Part shown: one piece after another, positions 16,449 through 28,407 of the stretch
How the letters are laid out: the number at the start of each line of letters is the position of its first letter
How positions within the stretch are numbered: the stretch's first letter is position 1
Assembly: GCF_003323735.1 (NCBI RefSeq)
Contig: NZ_QOIM01000041.1
Location: forward strand, 124,001 to 188,000
Source of the DNA: Streptomyces reniochalinae
Lineage (GTDB): Bacteria; Actinomycetota; Actinomycetes; Streptomycetales; Streptomycetaceae
DNA length: 64,000 nt
Direction: 5' to 3'
Notes under the pieces: generated by a model
Databases searched by the model: none
What the model was told of the DNA's origin: nothing
What the model saw: only the letters and a program-made list of their open reading frames with translations
Made by a program: the position numbers and the translations under genes

Positions 16449-16532
16449 CCGGAGTCACTCTGGAGGGGGTCATTGCGGCGACGCGGAGCCGTGCGAGGTG
16501 TGCGGCTTCCAGCCACCCTGAAGGAGAAGAAG

Positions 16533-16736
16533 ATGGCATCCGGCACCGTGAAGTGGTTCAACTCGGAAAAGGGCTTCGGGTTCATCGAGCAGGACGGCGG
16601 CGGCGCCGACGTCTTCGCCCACTACTCGAACATCGCGGCCACGGGCTTCCGTGAGCTCCACGAGGGCCAGAAGGTCAACTTCGACGTCACGCAGGGCCAG
16701 AAGGGCCCGCAGGCGGAGAACATCACTCCTGCCTGA
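16533..16736 (+). CDS. cspA: Cold-shock protein (CspA family)
   Basis: 67 residues, a single cold-shock domain that binds single-stranded RNA and DNA as a chaperone. RNP1 (KGFGFI) and RNP2 (DVFAHYSNI) are intact, and the N terminus ASGTVKWFNSEKG is canonical. SD GAAGGAGAAGAAG precedes ATG 16533. It is monocistronic: it has its own leader with a hairpin and ends at a strong bidirectional terminator. Confidence 0.96.
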   Translation: MASGTVKWFNSEKGFGFIEQDGGGADVFAHYSNIAATGFRELHEGQKVNFDVTQGQKGPQAENITPA

Positions 16737-16757
16737 CGCGCGACGCGTCGTACCACC

Positions 16758-16791
16758 GCTGGGGCCCGCACCGTCAGGTGCGGGCCCCAGC
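16758..16791. terminator. Bidirectional hairpin terminator
   Basis: Perfect 15-bp stem (16758-16772 with 16777-16791) and a 4-base GTCA loop between the convergent cold-shock and lactate permease genes. Confidence 0.88.
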
Positions 16792-16798
16792 GCCGTTC

Positions 16799-18481
16799 TC
16801 ACGGCAGCATCCACGCCAGCACGTGCGACTGGAGCAGGACCAGCAGGCAGATGGCGAGGAGCAGCAGCAGGCTCCAGGCGACGGCCTTGCGGAAGAGCAC
16901 CGCCTCCTTGCCGAGCAGGCCGACGGCCGTCGCCGCGATGGTCAGGTTCTGCGGGCTGACCATCTTGCCGACCACGCCGCCCGAGGTGTTGGCGGCGACC
17001 AGCAGTGTCGGATCCAGGCCCGCCTTGCCCGCGGCCGTCTGCTGGAGGGTGGCGAACAGGGCGTTGGCCGAGGTGTCCGAGCCGGTCACGGCCGTGCCCA
17101 GCCAGCCGAGGAGCGGGGAGAAGAAGGCGAAGGCCGCTCCCGCGCCTGCGATCCAGGTCCCGATGGTGATGGTCTGGCCCGACAGGTTCATCACGTACGC
17201 GAGCGCCAGCACCGAGCCAACCGTCAGCAGCGCCCAGCGCAGCGTCAGCACCGTGCGTCCGAACTCCCGCACGGCGTCCGGCGCCCGCACGCGGTAGACG
17301 GCTGTCACCAGCACCCCGCACAGCACCAGCAGCGAGCCGGGGGAGGAGAGCCAGGGGAAGACGTAGACGGTGGTGGACGAGCGCTCGCCGGCGGCCGTGA
17401 GTACCTCGCCGTCGAGCCCCGGCCACCGTAGGGACACGTCGCTGTCGGCTAGGAACTCCGTGACGGGGTCCAGCAGTTTCGCGACGGAGAAGACGGCGAT
17501 GACGACGATGTAGGGGACGAACGCCATCAGGACGCGGGCACCGGTCATCGCGCCCCCGCTCTCCGGCTGCGCCGTCCGCGCCGCCTCGGGAGCCGGGCCG
17601 CTGTCACCCCCGTCCTGGCGCTCGCGCTCGGCCGCCTCCCGCAGGTCCCGGCGCACGCGCTCCCCGTCGCCCGGCTGCCACACGCGCAGGAAGACGACGA
17701 CGGCGGCCAGTGCCACGAGGGAGGCGATGATGTCGGTCAACTCGACCGATATGTAGTTGGAGCTGACGAACTGCGCCACCGCGAAGGCCCCGCCGCACAC
17801 CAGGGCCGCGGGCCAGGTCTGCCGCATGCCCCGCACCCCGTCCACGAGCGCCACCAGCAGCAACGGCACGAACAGCGCCAGCAGCGGGGTCTGCCGTCCG
17901 ACGTAGGCGCCGATGTCCTCGTAGCTGATCTTGGTGAGGCTGCCCGCGGTGATGATCGGCGTCGCGATGGCGCCGAACGCGACCGGCGCGGTGTTGGCCA
18001 CCAGCACGGTGACGGCGGCCCGCACCGGGGAGAAGCCCAGCGCCATCAGCATCACGCCGGTGATCGCCACCGGTGCCCCGAACCCGGCCAGCGCCTCCAG
18101 CAGCGCGCCGAAGCAGAAGGCGATGATCAGCGCCTGGATGCGGGGGTCGTCGCTGACGAGGTTGAAGGCGCGGCGCAGGTCGTCGAACCGTCCGCTGGAG
18201 ACGGTCAGCTGGTGCACCCACAGGGCGGCCACCACGATCCACATGATCGGGAAGAGGCCGAAGGCGGCACCTTCCGTGCCCGCGAGCAGCGTCAGGTCCA
18301 CCGGCATGCCGTAGGCGCCCACCGCCACCACGACGGAGACGCCCAGCGCCGCGAGCCCCGCCCAGTGCGCCTTGAGCCGCAGGCCGCCCAGCAGGACGAA
18401 AAGGGTGAGCAGCGGCAGCGCGCCCACCAGCGCGGACAGCGCGAGGGAGTCGGCCACGGGGGACAGGTCGGGACGGTACAT
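16799..18481 (-). CDS. lldP: L-lactate permease (LctP/LldP family)
   Basis: 560-residue integral membrane protein with about 12-14 spans. It should import lactate or glycolate with protons. Family marks: FPIMWIVVAALWVHQLTVSSGRF, FCFGALLEALAGFGAPVAI, ANTAPVAFGAIATPI, GSDTSANALFATLQQ and AANTSGGVVGKMVSPQNLTIA. A long hydrophilic loop at about residues 230-265 is Arg/Glu/Gly-rich. The ATG at 18481 has GAAGGG nearby and begins MYRPDLSPVA; the frame stays open far upstream but without transporter-like sequence. No lactate dehydrogenase gene is adjacent. Confidence 0.93.
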   Translation of the reverse strand: MYRPDLSPVADSLALSALVGALPLLTLFVLLGGLRLKAHWAGLAALGVSVVVAVGAYGMPVDLTLLAGTEGAAFGLFPIMWIVVAALWVHQLTVSSGRFDDLRRAFNLVSDDPRIQALIIAFCFGALLEALAGFGAPVAITGVMLMALGFSPVRAAVTVLVANTAPVAFGAIATPIITAGSLTKISYEDIGAYVGRQTPLLALFVPLLLVALVDGVRGMRQTWPAALVCGGAFAVAQFVSSNYISVELTDIIASLVALAAVVVFLRVWQPGDGERVRRDLREAAERERQDGGDSGPAPEAARTAQPESGGAMTGARVLMAFVPYIVVIAVFSVAKLLDPVTEFLADSDVSLRWPGLDGEVLTAAGERSSTTVYVFPWLSSPGSLLVLCGVLVTAVYRVRAPDAVREFGRTVLTLRWALLTVGSVLALAYVMNLSGQTITIGTWIAGAGAAFAFFSPLLGWLGTAVTGSDTSANALFATLQQTAAGKAGLDPTLLVAANTSGGVVGKMVSPQNLTIAATAVGLLGKEAVLFRKAVAWSLLLLLAICLLVLLQSHVLAWMLP

Positions 18482-18604
18482 GGTCACCCTTCGCCCTCGG
18501 ACAGCGCTCATGGCGGGGCAGGCTCGCACCCCGGTTCGAACTGATCGTTTTGCAAGGTTGGTTCCGGATCGGCGCGCTGTCCAGGGGTCCGGCATGATGA
18601 GCTC

Positions 18605-19069
18605 ATGTCCCGTCGCAAGGGCGCCTCCAAGGGCCGCCGCCCCGCCGCCACCTCCCGCCCCGCCGCCCCAGGGCCCGCGCCGCTCGCTCCCGGGGCCCCC
18701 TGCCCCTGCGGGCTCGCCCGCTACGAGGACTGCTGCGGGCGCTTCCACCGCGGTGCGGCGGCTCCCGCCTCCGCCGAGGAGCTGATGCGCTCCCGCTACG
18801 CGGCCTTCGCGGTGCGCGACGCCGCCTATCTGCGGCGCACCTGGCACCCCGGGACCCGCCCCGCGCGGCTGGACCTGGCGGGACCGTCCCGGTGGACGGG
18901 GCTGGAGATCCTCGCCACCACGGGCGGGAGTGCCTTCCACAGCGAGGGCACGGTGACCTTCCGGGCCCACTGGACGGACGGCGACGGCAGGTTCGGGACC
19001 CAGGAGGAGCGCAGTCGGTTCGTGCGGGTGGACGGGGCGTGGGTCTATCTGGACGGCGCCGTGGCCTGA
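18605..19069 (+). CDS. YchJ-like SEC-C motif protein (UPF0225)
   Basis: 154 residues. After a basic Ala/Pro-rich start, the zinc-binding SEC-C-like knuckle APCPCGLARYEDCCGRFH appears (about 31-48). The YchJ body follows: SAEELMRSRYAAFAVRDAAYLRRTWHP and FRAHWTDGDG, an NTF2-like fold in this family. The function of the family is unknown. It is divergent from the lactate permease, with about 120 bp between. Confidence 0.87.
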   Translation: MSRRKGASKGRRPAATSRPAAPGPAPLAPGAPCPCGLARYEDCCGRFHRGAAAPASAEELMRSRYAAFAVRDAAYLRRTWHPGTRPARLDLAGPSRWTGLEILATTGGSAFHSEGTVTFRAHWTDGDGRFGTQEERSRFVRVDGAWVYLDGAVA

Positions 19070-19106
19070 CGGGGTGTCATGCCACTGCGTCGGGGGGTGA
19101 CTGCTT

Positions 19107-19139
19107 AGGTGTCGTATACACCTGATATACCGGTGGTAT
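19107..19139. promoter_or_regulatory. Two adjacent palindromes before a possible small ORF
   Basis: AGGTGT-CGTAT-ACACCT (19107-19123) and ATACC-GGT-GGTAT (19127-19139) are both perfect and lie in an AT-richer patch directly before an ATG at 19138. The GTATAC core is compatible with a GntR-type site, but the cognate regulator is not nearby. Confidence 0.35.
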
Positions 19140-19347
19140 GACCGAGCACGCATCAGCCGAGCTCGTCATCCGGGACGCCCGCCACGGGGCTCCTGCCACG
19201 ACCACGCGCCGCGACAGCAGCCACAGCGGGTCCCCTCGGATGAGGGCTCTCACTTCTCACGTAGACCTCTCAGGCCACGCGGGCCTCCTGAGGTGCGTAG
19301 ACCTCTTGGGGCACGTAGACCTCTCCGGGCCGGACGGCCGGACCTAG
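19138..19347 (+). pseudogene. Possible degenerate short ORF with hexapeptide repeats
   Basis: A 69-residue frame starts MTEHASAELVIRDARHG, reminiscent of the N terminus of GNAT acetyltransferases, then loses any family likeness. It ends in four degenerate hexapeptides (VDLSGH, AGLLRC, VDLLGH, VDLSGP). It has a palindrome-rich upstream region but no clear SD. It may be a truncated acetyltransferase gene or not coding at all. Confidence 0.25.
19261..19332. repeat. Degenerate 18-bp tandem repeat, four units
   Basis: Units start at 19261, 19279, 19297 and 19315; three share GTAGACCTCT and the second is diverged. The 18-bp period is a multiple of three. Confidence 0.6.
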
Positions 19348-19722
19348 CGTCTCCCTCCGCCGGCGGCCCGAGTGCGCCGCCGGTCCCCGCCACCCCTCGC
19401 GTCCTCTCGTCCGCCGCCCCGGCGGAGCGTGTCCGTATACGGGGCGGCGGCGCGCCCACCGGTACGTCCGGATGTCGCCCCCCCCCGCCGCTCGTGGGCC
19501 GGCCGGCGTGCCCGATGCCGTCGCCGGCGCCCGGCGTTACTCCGTGAGGTTGTCGGTCCACGGGTTCGACGGCACGGCTCCGCGCGGACCGCGAGGCCGG
19601 TCGTCAGGATCGTCGCGGCGGAAATCCGCCCCAAATGTCGCAGACGTCTGAAAAGTACCGATCTTCATCCGCCCTAGGCACGCCTGCCGTGCCGTGACAG
19701 ACGGGTATGGGAAGCGCACCAT
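19348..19722. other. Gap before the cyclohexanecarboxyl-CoA-type cassette; no gene seen
   Basis: 375 bp with short GC-rich inverted repeats (for example CCGCC-CC-GGCGG near 19408) and an AT-richer segment at about 19625-19680. No frame with convincing coding character. The promoter of the cassette is expected in its right half; GGGAAG sits eight bases before the ATG at 19723. Confidence 0.5.
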
Positions 19723-22790
<3,068 letters not shown>

Positions 22791-22791
<1 letters not shown>

Positions 22792-23984
22792 TGAGTGAGC
22801 AGCACGGCACCCGGCCGGCACAGCAGGGCGTGGGGCCCGCGCAGTACGAGCGGCTGCGCCAGAAGGTCACCGCGTGGGTGACGGGCCCTGGCGAGGAGTG
22901 GGCCGCGCGCATCGAGGCCACAGGCCAGGTGCCCGAACAGCTCTGGGCCGAACTGCGCGAGGAGGGGTTCCTGCGCATGGCCGCGCCCCGCTCCTACGGC
23001 GGCCACGGGCTCTCCTTCACCCAGTGGATGGGCCTCATGGAGATTTTCTCCCGCTCGCACGGCTCCCTGCGGATGATCGTCCACGTCGTCAACGGCATCT
23101 GGCGCGCCATGGACCCCTTCGCCACCGACGAGCAGCGCAAGAAGTTCGTCCTGCCCGCCATCGAGGGCGACCTCAAGATCGCCTTCACCCTCACCGAGCC
23201 GGGCAACGGCACCGGAGCCGACATCACCACCTCCGTCGAACGCGATGGCGACACCTACCACCTCACCGGCGACAAACACCTGATCACCTTCGGGGTGCGC
23301 TGCGACTACTATCTGCTCGCCGCGCGCGTGGCAGGCTCCACGGGACACGAGGGCACCGTCTGCCTGCTGGTGCCCCGCGACGCGCAGGGCGTCCACGTCG
23401 AGGACACCTCCCAGACCATGGGCGTGACCGGCACCGACCACGCCACCCTCCGCTTCGAGCGCACCCCCGTGCCGGTCGCCAACCGGCTCGGCAAGGAAGG
23501 CGAAGGGCTCGACGTCGCACTCGGCGGCTTTCTGACGCCCTCGCGGATCTCGGTCGGCATGAGCTGCGTCGGACTGGCCCAGCGCGCTCAGGAACTCGCC
23601 CTCGACTACGCGCGCAGCCGCCACACCTTCGGCAAGAAGCTCACCGGGCGGCAGGCCGTCCAGTTCATGCTCGCCGAGAACGCCGCCGACATCGAGGCGG
23701 CCAAACAGCTGGTGATGCACGCCGCGCGCACCTTCGAGGAGGGTGGCGAGGACGCCTCCATGCTCTCCTCCATGGCCAAGATGACCGCCGTATCCATGCT
23801 CACCCGCGTCACCGACAACGCGCTCCAGGTGCACGGCGGCCTCGGCTACTGGAAGACCAGCCCCATCGAACGCGTCTACCGCGACGCGCGCGCCCAGCGC
23901 TTCGAAGAGGGCACCAACGAGATCCAGAAGACCGTCGTCTTCCGCGAACTGCTGCGCGCACACACCCAGGGAGGGAACCCGTGA
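22791..23984 (+). CDS. Acyl-CoA dehydrogenase of the cassette
   Basis: 397 residues, FAD-dependent. Seen are FTLTEPGNGTGADITT (FAD and substrate loop), RHTFGKKLTGRQAVQF, LQVHGGLGYWKTSPIERVYRD and the catalytic-base region FEEGTNEIQK, with Glu just before Gly as in medium-chain enzymes. Two ATGs are in tandem (22788, 22791); the second is seven bases from GGAG. Translation is coupled to the fusion protein upstream and, by a GTGA overlap, to the SDR downstream. In a cyclohexanecarboxyl-CoA pathway it would desaturate or work in reverse on a ring-CoA thioester (inference). Confidence 0.9.
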
Positions 23985-24808
23985 CCGACACCGAGAGCCC
24001 GAAGGTCGCACTCATCACCGGAGCCTCGCGAGGCATCGGCCGCGAGCTGGCGCTGACCCTCGCCCGGCGCGAGGGCGCCACCATCGCCGTCAACTACAAG
24101 AAGAACGCCGACCTCGCCGAGAAGACCGTCGCCGACATCGCCTCCCTCGGCGGCAGCGGCTTCGCCGTCCAGGCCGACGTGGAGACCCCCGAAGGCGTCA
24201 CCGCGCTCTTCGACGAGGTCGCCAGGCGCTGCGGGCGGCTCGACTGGTTCGTCTCCAACGCGGCGGCCAGCGCGTTCAAGAACATCGTCGACCTCAAGCC
24301 CCACCACCTCGACCGCTCCTACGCCATGAACCTGCGCCCCTTCGTGCTCGGCGCCCAGGAGGCGGTCAAGCTGATGGACGACGGCGGCCGCATCGTGACG
24401 CTGTCCTCCTACGGCTCCCTGCGCGCCTACCCGACCTACGCCACCCTCGGCGGGATGAAGGCCGCCATCGAGGCATGGGTCCGCTACATGGCGCTGGAAT
24501 TCGCCCCCTACGGCATCAACGTCAACGCGGTCAACGGCGGGCTGATCGACTCCGACTCGCTGGAGTTCTTCTACGACGTCCCCGGCATGCCCGAGATGAG
24601 CACCGTCCTCGACCGCATCCCCAAGGGCCGCCCCGGCACCGTGGCCGAGGTCGCCGACGTGCTGGCCTTCCTGCTGGCGCCGGAATCGGAGTACATCACG
24701 GGGCAGACGCTCGTCGTCGACGGCGGACTCAGCGCCGTCGCACCGCCGTTCTTCGCCGACGCGGGGCCCGAACTGAGCCTCCCACCGCGCCCGCAGCGCC
24801 CCGCATGA
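23981..24808 (+). CDS. chcA: SDR-type enoyl-CoA reductase, ChcA-like
   Basis: 275 residues, close to the size of ChcA (1-cyclohexenylcarbonyl-CoA reductase) of Streptomyces collinus. The cofactor motif is TGASRGIG (residues 14-20). The active site reads YATLGGMK: Tyr153 and Lys160 are seven apart (Y-x6-K), the enoyl-reductase spacing of FabI/FabL, not the Y-x3-K of ketoreductases. FVSNAAASAF replaces the usual NAG. GTG 23981 overlaps the preceding stop by 4 bp. The expected reaction is NADPH reduction of ring alpha,beta double bonds on CoA thioesters. The symbol is given by context and motif, not by search. Confidence 0.75.
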   Translation: MTDTESPKVALITGASRGIGRELALTLARREGATIAVNYKKNADLAEKTVADIASLGGSGFAVQADVETPEGVTALFDEVARRCGRLDWFVSNAAASAFKNIVDLKPHHLDRSYAMNLRPFVLGAQEAVKLMDDGGRIVTLSSYGSLRAYPTYATLGGMKAAIEAWVRYMALEFAPYGINVNAVNGGLIDSDSLEFFYDVPGMPEMSTVLDRIPKGRPGTVAEVADVLAFLLAPESEYITGQTLVVDGGLSAVAPPFFADAGPELSLPPRPQRPA

Positions 24809-24947
24809 CCGACCGCGCGCCGCGGCGGCACGGCACGACCGACCGCGCCCGGCAGCGGTCCGCATGACGGCCCGCCGGGCGCCCGCCCACCCCTCCGGCG
24901 GGCGCCCGGCGCGGCCCCGCACGCACCACACCGAGGAGTAGTCCCGC

Positions 24948-26987
24948 GTGTTCACCCACGTCACTCGGCCCGGCGCCATCGGCTCGCTCCAGGTCGCGAA
25001 CCGCCTGGTCATGGGGGCGATGCACCTCAACCTGGAGACCCTGGACGACGGGGGCGCCGCACTGGCCGCCTTCTACGCGGCACGGGCCCGCGGCGGCGCC
25101 GGACTCATCATCACCGGCGGCTCGGCCGTCAGCCCCGTCGCCGCGGGCGGCCCCGGCTACAGCCACGTCAACGACCCCGCGCACCACCCCGCGCTGCGCC
25201 GCACCGCCGACGCCGTGCACGAGGCCGGCGGAAAGATCGCCCTCCAGCTCTTCCACGCGGGACGCTACGCCCTCACGGACGGAAGCGGCCTCACCCCCGT
25301 CGCGCCGTCCGCCGTGTACAGCCGCTTCTCACGCACCACGCCCCGCGCGCTGACCGAAGCGGACATCCGCGCAACCGTCGCCGACTTCGCCCGCGGCGCG
25401 GCCACGGCACGCGCACTCGGCTACGACGCCGTGGAGGTGATGGCCTCCGAGGGCTACCTGATCAACCAGTTCCTCTCGCCCCTCACCAACCTGCGTGACG
25501 ACGCGTGGGGCGGCGACGCCGCACGCCGCCGCCGCTTCCCGCTCGCGGTGCTGCGCGCCGTACGCGAGGCGGCCGGCGACGACTTCCCCGTGCTCTTCCG
25601 CATCTCCGGCGCCGACCTCGTCCCCGGCAGCAGCACCCAGGAGGAGACCGACGCGCTCGCCGTCGCCCTCGCCCGGGAAGGCGTTCACGCCCTCGACATC
25701 GGCGTCGGCTGGCACGAGTCGCGCGTGCCCACCGTGCAGTCCGCCGTGCCGCCCGGCGCCTGGGCCTCCTACGCCGAGGCCGTGAAGAAGGCGCTGTGCG
25801 CGGCCGGACACGCCGACGTGCCCGTCATCGCCTCCAACCGGGTGGTCGGGCTCGACCAGGCCGAGAGCCTGCTGCGCGGCGGCGGCATCGACCACGTCTC
25901 CATGGCCAGGCCCCTCCTGGCCGACCCCGACCTGCCGGCCAAGTGGACCCGAGGACGCAGCGCGCTCGTCAACGTCTGCCTCGCCTGCAACGAAGCCTGC
26001 ATCGACCGCTCGTTCGGCACCGAACGCGTCTCCTGCCTGGTCAACCCGCGCGCCGGACACGAACTCGCCTTCCCCGAGCAGGCCGCGGCCGACCCGCCCC
26101 GCTCCTTCGCCGTCATCGGCGGCGGCCCCGCGGGTCTGGAGGCCGCACGCGCGCTCGCCGCGCTCGGCCACCGCGTCACCCTCTTCGAAGCGGACGAGGA
26201 ACTCGGCGGGCAGTTCCGCCTCGCCCGGCAGGTACCCGGCAAGGAGGACTTCGGCGCCACGGCCCGCTACTTCGCCGCCGAACTCGCCCGGCTCGGCGTC
26301 GACATCCGCCTCGGGCGGCGCCTCGGCCTGGGCGACGCGGGACTCCTGCGCCACTTCGACGGGGCCGTCCTGGCCACCGGTGTCCAGCCCCGGATCCCCG
26401 ACATTCCCGGCTGGCCCCTGCTGCACACCCTCACCTACCCGGAGGTCTTCGCCCGCCCCGAAACCCTGGGCGAACGCGTCGTCCTCCTGGGCGGCGGCGG
26501 CATCGCGACGGACCTCGCGCACCTGCTCACCGGAGAGCGGACGCCCGCCACCCCGCAGGCGTTCCTCGCCGCGTACGGCCTCGGGGACGGCCCCGTCACC
26601 GGCCCCCCGACGGCGCGGCACCGGCTGACGCTGGTCAGGCGCGGCCCGCGGATCGGCGCGGGAACCGGGCCCAGCACCCGCTGGGTCGTCCTGTCCGCGC
26701 TGCGGGCCCACGGGGTCGAGATGGTGACCGGCGTCCGATACCGCGAGATCACCACAGAAGGCGTGGTCGTCCAGGGCGCCGACGGGGCCGAGCGGCTGCT
26801 CCCCGCCGACTCGGTGGTGTTCGCCACCGGGCAGGAGCCGGAGCGCGCGGCGGTGCCCGCGCTGCGGGCCGCCGGTGTCCCCTTCGAGGCCGTCGGCGGC
26901 GCGCGCGACGCGGCCGGGGTCAACGCGGTGCGCGCCACCGCCGAAGGCTTGCGAGCCGCCCACCGACTGGGTACCTCAACCGTGTGA
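24948..26987 (+). CDS. 2,4-dienoyl-CoA reductase-like flavoprotein (FMN, 4Fe-4S, FAD)
   Basis: 679 residues in FadH/DCR layout. An Old Yellow Enzyme barrel (about 1-330) carries the catalytic Tyr in SEGYLINQFLSP (about 169) and His in GWHESRVPT (about 256). A cluster site CLACNEAC...C follows (about 344-362). A C-terminal FAD/NAD part shows GGGPAGLEAARAL and LLGGGGIATDL. It should reduce a conjugated dienoyl-CoA with NADPH, which suits removal of ring double bonds. GTG 24948 has GAGGAG ten bases upstream. 139 bp separate it from the SDR, and it probably belongs to the same unit. Confidence 0.9.
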   Translation: MFTHVTRPGAIGSLQVANRLVMGAMHLNLETLDDGGAALAAFYAARARGGAGLIITGGSAVSPVAAGGPGYSHVNDPAHHPALRRTADAVHEAGGKIALQLFHAGRYALTDGSGLTPVAPSAVYSRFSRTTPRALTEADIRATVADFARGAATARALGYDAVEVMASEGYLINQFLSPLTNLRDDAWGGDAARRRRFPLAVLRAVREAAGDDFPVLFRISGADLVPGSSTQEETDALAVALAREGVHALDIGVGWHESRVPTVQSAVPPGAWASYAEAVKKALCAAGHADVPVIASNRVVGLDQAESLLRGGGIDHVSMARPLLADPDLPAKWTRGRSALVNVCLACNEACIDRSFGTERVSCLVNPRAGHELAFPEQAAADPPRSFAVIGGGPAGLEAARALAALGHRVTLFEADEELGGQFRLARQVPGKEDFGATARYFAAELARLGVDIRLGRRLGLGDAGLLRHFDGAVLATGVQPRIPDIPGWPLLHTLTYPEVFARPETLGERVVLLGGGGIATDLAHLLTGERTPATPQAFLAAYGLGDGPVTGPPTARHRLTLVRRGPRIGAGTGPSTRWVVLSALRAHGVEMVTGVRYREITTEGVVVQGADGAERLLPADSVVFATGQEPERAAVPALRAAGVPFEAVGGARDAAGVNAVRATAEGLRAAHRLGTSTV

Positions 26988-27011
26988 GAGTCCCGCCCGT
27001 CCCCTCCCGTC

Positions 27012-27031
27012 CTCGGGGGCTTCGCCCCGAG
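27012..27031 (+). terminator. Small hairpin between flavoprotein and ketosynthase genes
   Basis: A 7-bp stem (27012-27018 with 27025-27031) with a GCTTCG loop, in the 85-bp gap. It could be a weak terminator or a stabilising 3' end, in which case the ketosynthase would need its own promoter. Confidence 0.45.
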
Positions 27032-27072
27032 CCCCCTCGACCTCCCCTTGCAACCGCGACGAAAGCAGCAGC

Positions 27073-28407
27073 GTGACCGTGTCCCACACCCCCGCAGAAC
27101 CCGCCGTCGTCGTCACCGGCATCGGCGCCCTCACCCCTGTAGGCAACGACAGGGAGACCAGCTGGGCGGCGCTGCTGGCCGGAAGATCAGGCGTGGCCGA
27201 GATCTCCCGCTTCGACGCGCGTGACCTCCCCACCCGCATCGCCGCCGAGGTCAAGAACTTCCGCCCCGAAGAGCACTTCGACCGCAAGCGCCTCCGCCGC
27301 TCGGAGCGCTTCTCGCAGTACGCCGTCGTCGCGGCGCGGGAAGCCGCACGGGACGCCTCGCTGGCCGTGGACGGCGACCCTGACGCCCGCGTCGGCGTCC
27401 AGATCAACAACGCGGTGGCCGGCTTCCCCGGCATCGAAGCGGCGACCGACCAGCGGCACGAGGACCCGCGCAAGGTCAGCCCCTACTTCGTCTCCTCCGT
27501 GATCCCGAACATGCCCGCCTGCGAGGTCGCCATCGACCTGGGCGCCCACGGCCCCGTCAACGCCTCGGCCCTCGCCTGCGCCAGCGGCATCCACGCGCTG
27601 CTGGAGGCGCGCCGCACCATCCTGGCGGGCGAGGCCGACGTCGTGGTGGCCGGCGGCACCGACTCGGCCATCACCCCGGTCATGTTCACCGGGCTGAGCA
27701 CCATGGGCGCGCTCTCGACCCGCAACGACGCGCCCCAGCGGGCGAGCCGGCCGTTCGACGCGGAGCGCGACGGGTTCGTCTTCGGCGAGGGCGCCGTCGT
27801 CTTCGTCGTCGAGTCCGCCGCACACGCGGCGGCCCGGGGCGCACGGCCCTACATGGAGATCAGCGGCGGCGCCCTCACCTCCGACGCCTTCCACGTCAGC
27901 GCACCGCACCCCTCGGGCGAGCACGCGGCCACGGCGATGCGGCGCGCGCTGGCCACGGCGCACACCGCGCCCGGCGAGGTGGACTACATCTGCGCGCACG
28001 GCACCGCGACGCGGATCAACGACCGGCTGGAGACGCGAGCCGTGCGGTCCGTCTTCGGCGAGGCGGCGGACGGGCTGCTGATCAGCTCGCCCAAGTCCAT
28101 GGTCGGACACATGATCGGAGCCGCCGGAGCGCTCTCCGCGATGGTCGCGGCGCTGGCCATGCGGGACGGCGCGGTGCCGCCGACCCTCAATCTGGACACC
28201 CCCGACCCCGAGTGCGACCTCGACCACGTCCCGCACACCGCGCGCAAGACCGACGTGAGCACCGCCGTCGTCAACGCCTTCGGGTTCGGCGGCCAGAACG
28301 TCGTGGCCGTGCTCCGCGCGCCGCGGGGGCGGGCCGCCCGGCACCTCACTCCGGCGAGTCCTCCAGCACGCGGAACTCGAGGCCCGCACGGACCAGCCGT
28401 GCGGTGA
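27073..28407 (+). CDS. Beta-ketoacyl-ACP synthase II (FabF-like)
   Basis: 444 residues. The catalytic triad is intact: Cys169 in ALACASG, His309 in HGTAT, His346 in KSMVGHMIGAAGA. VVVTGIGALTPVGN begins the domain, and GFGGQN closes it. The second motif reads HGTATRIND where HGTSTPLND is usual, a small departure. GTG 27073 is used; GTG 27079 is also possible, and neither has a strong SD. The tail after VAVLRAPRG is basic and overlaps the convergent gene by about 60 bp. Its position suggests elongation or priming with the ring-CoA unit, but no ACP or acyltransferase is adjacent. Confidence 0.85.
   Translation: MTVSHTPAEPAVVVTGIGALTPVGNDRETSWAALLAGRSGVAEISRFDARDLPTRIAAEVKNFRPEEHFDRKRLRRSERFSQYAVVAAREAARDASLAVDGDPDARVGVQINNAVAGFPGIEAATDQRHEDPRKVSPYFVSSVIPNMPACEVAIDLGAHGPVNASALACASGIHALLEARRTILAGEADVVVAGGTDSAITPVMFTGLSTMGALSTRNDAPQRASRPFDAERDGFVFGEGAVVFVVESAAHAAARGARPYMEISGGALTSDAFHVSAPHPSGEHAATAMRRALATAHTAPGEVDYICAHGTATRINDRLETRAVRSVFGEAADGLLISSPKSMVGHMIGAAGALSAMVAALAMRDGAVPPTLNLDTPDPECDLDHVPHTARKTDVSTAVVNAFGFGGQNVVAVLRAPRGRAARHLTPASPPARGTRGPHGPAVR

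Noticed and set aside
22874..24808. Long frame reading the SDR as the C-terminal part of a 644-residue protein
   Set aside because: The first half is an out-of-frame shadow of the acyl-CoA dehydrogenase; the GTG at 23981 with a GTGA overlap is the natural start.
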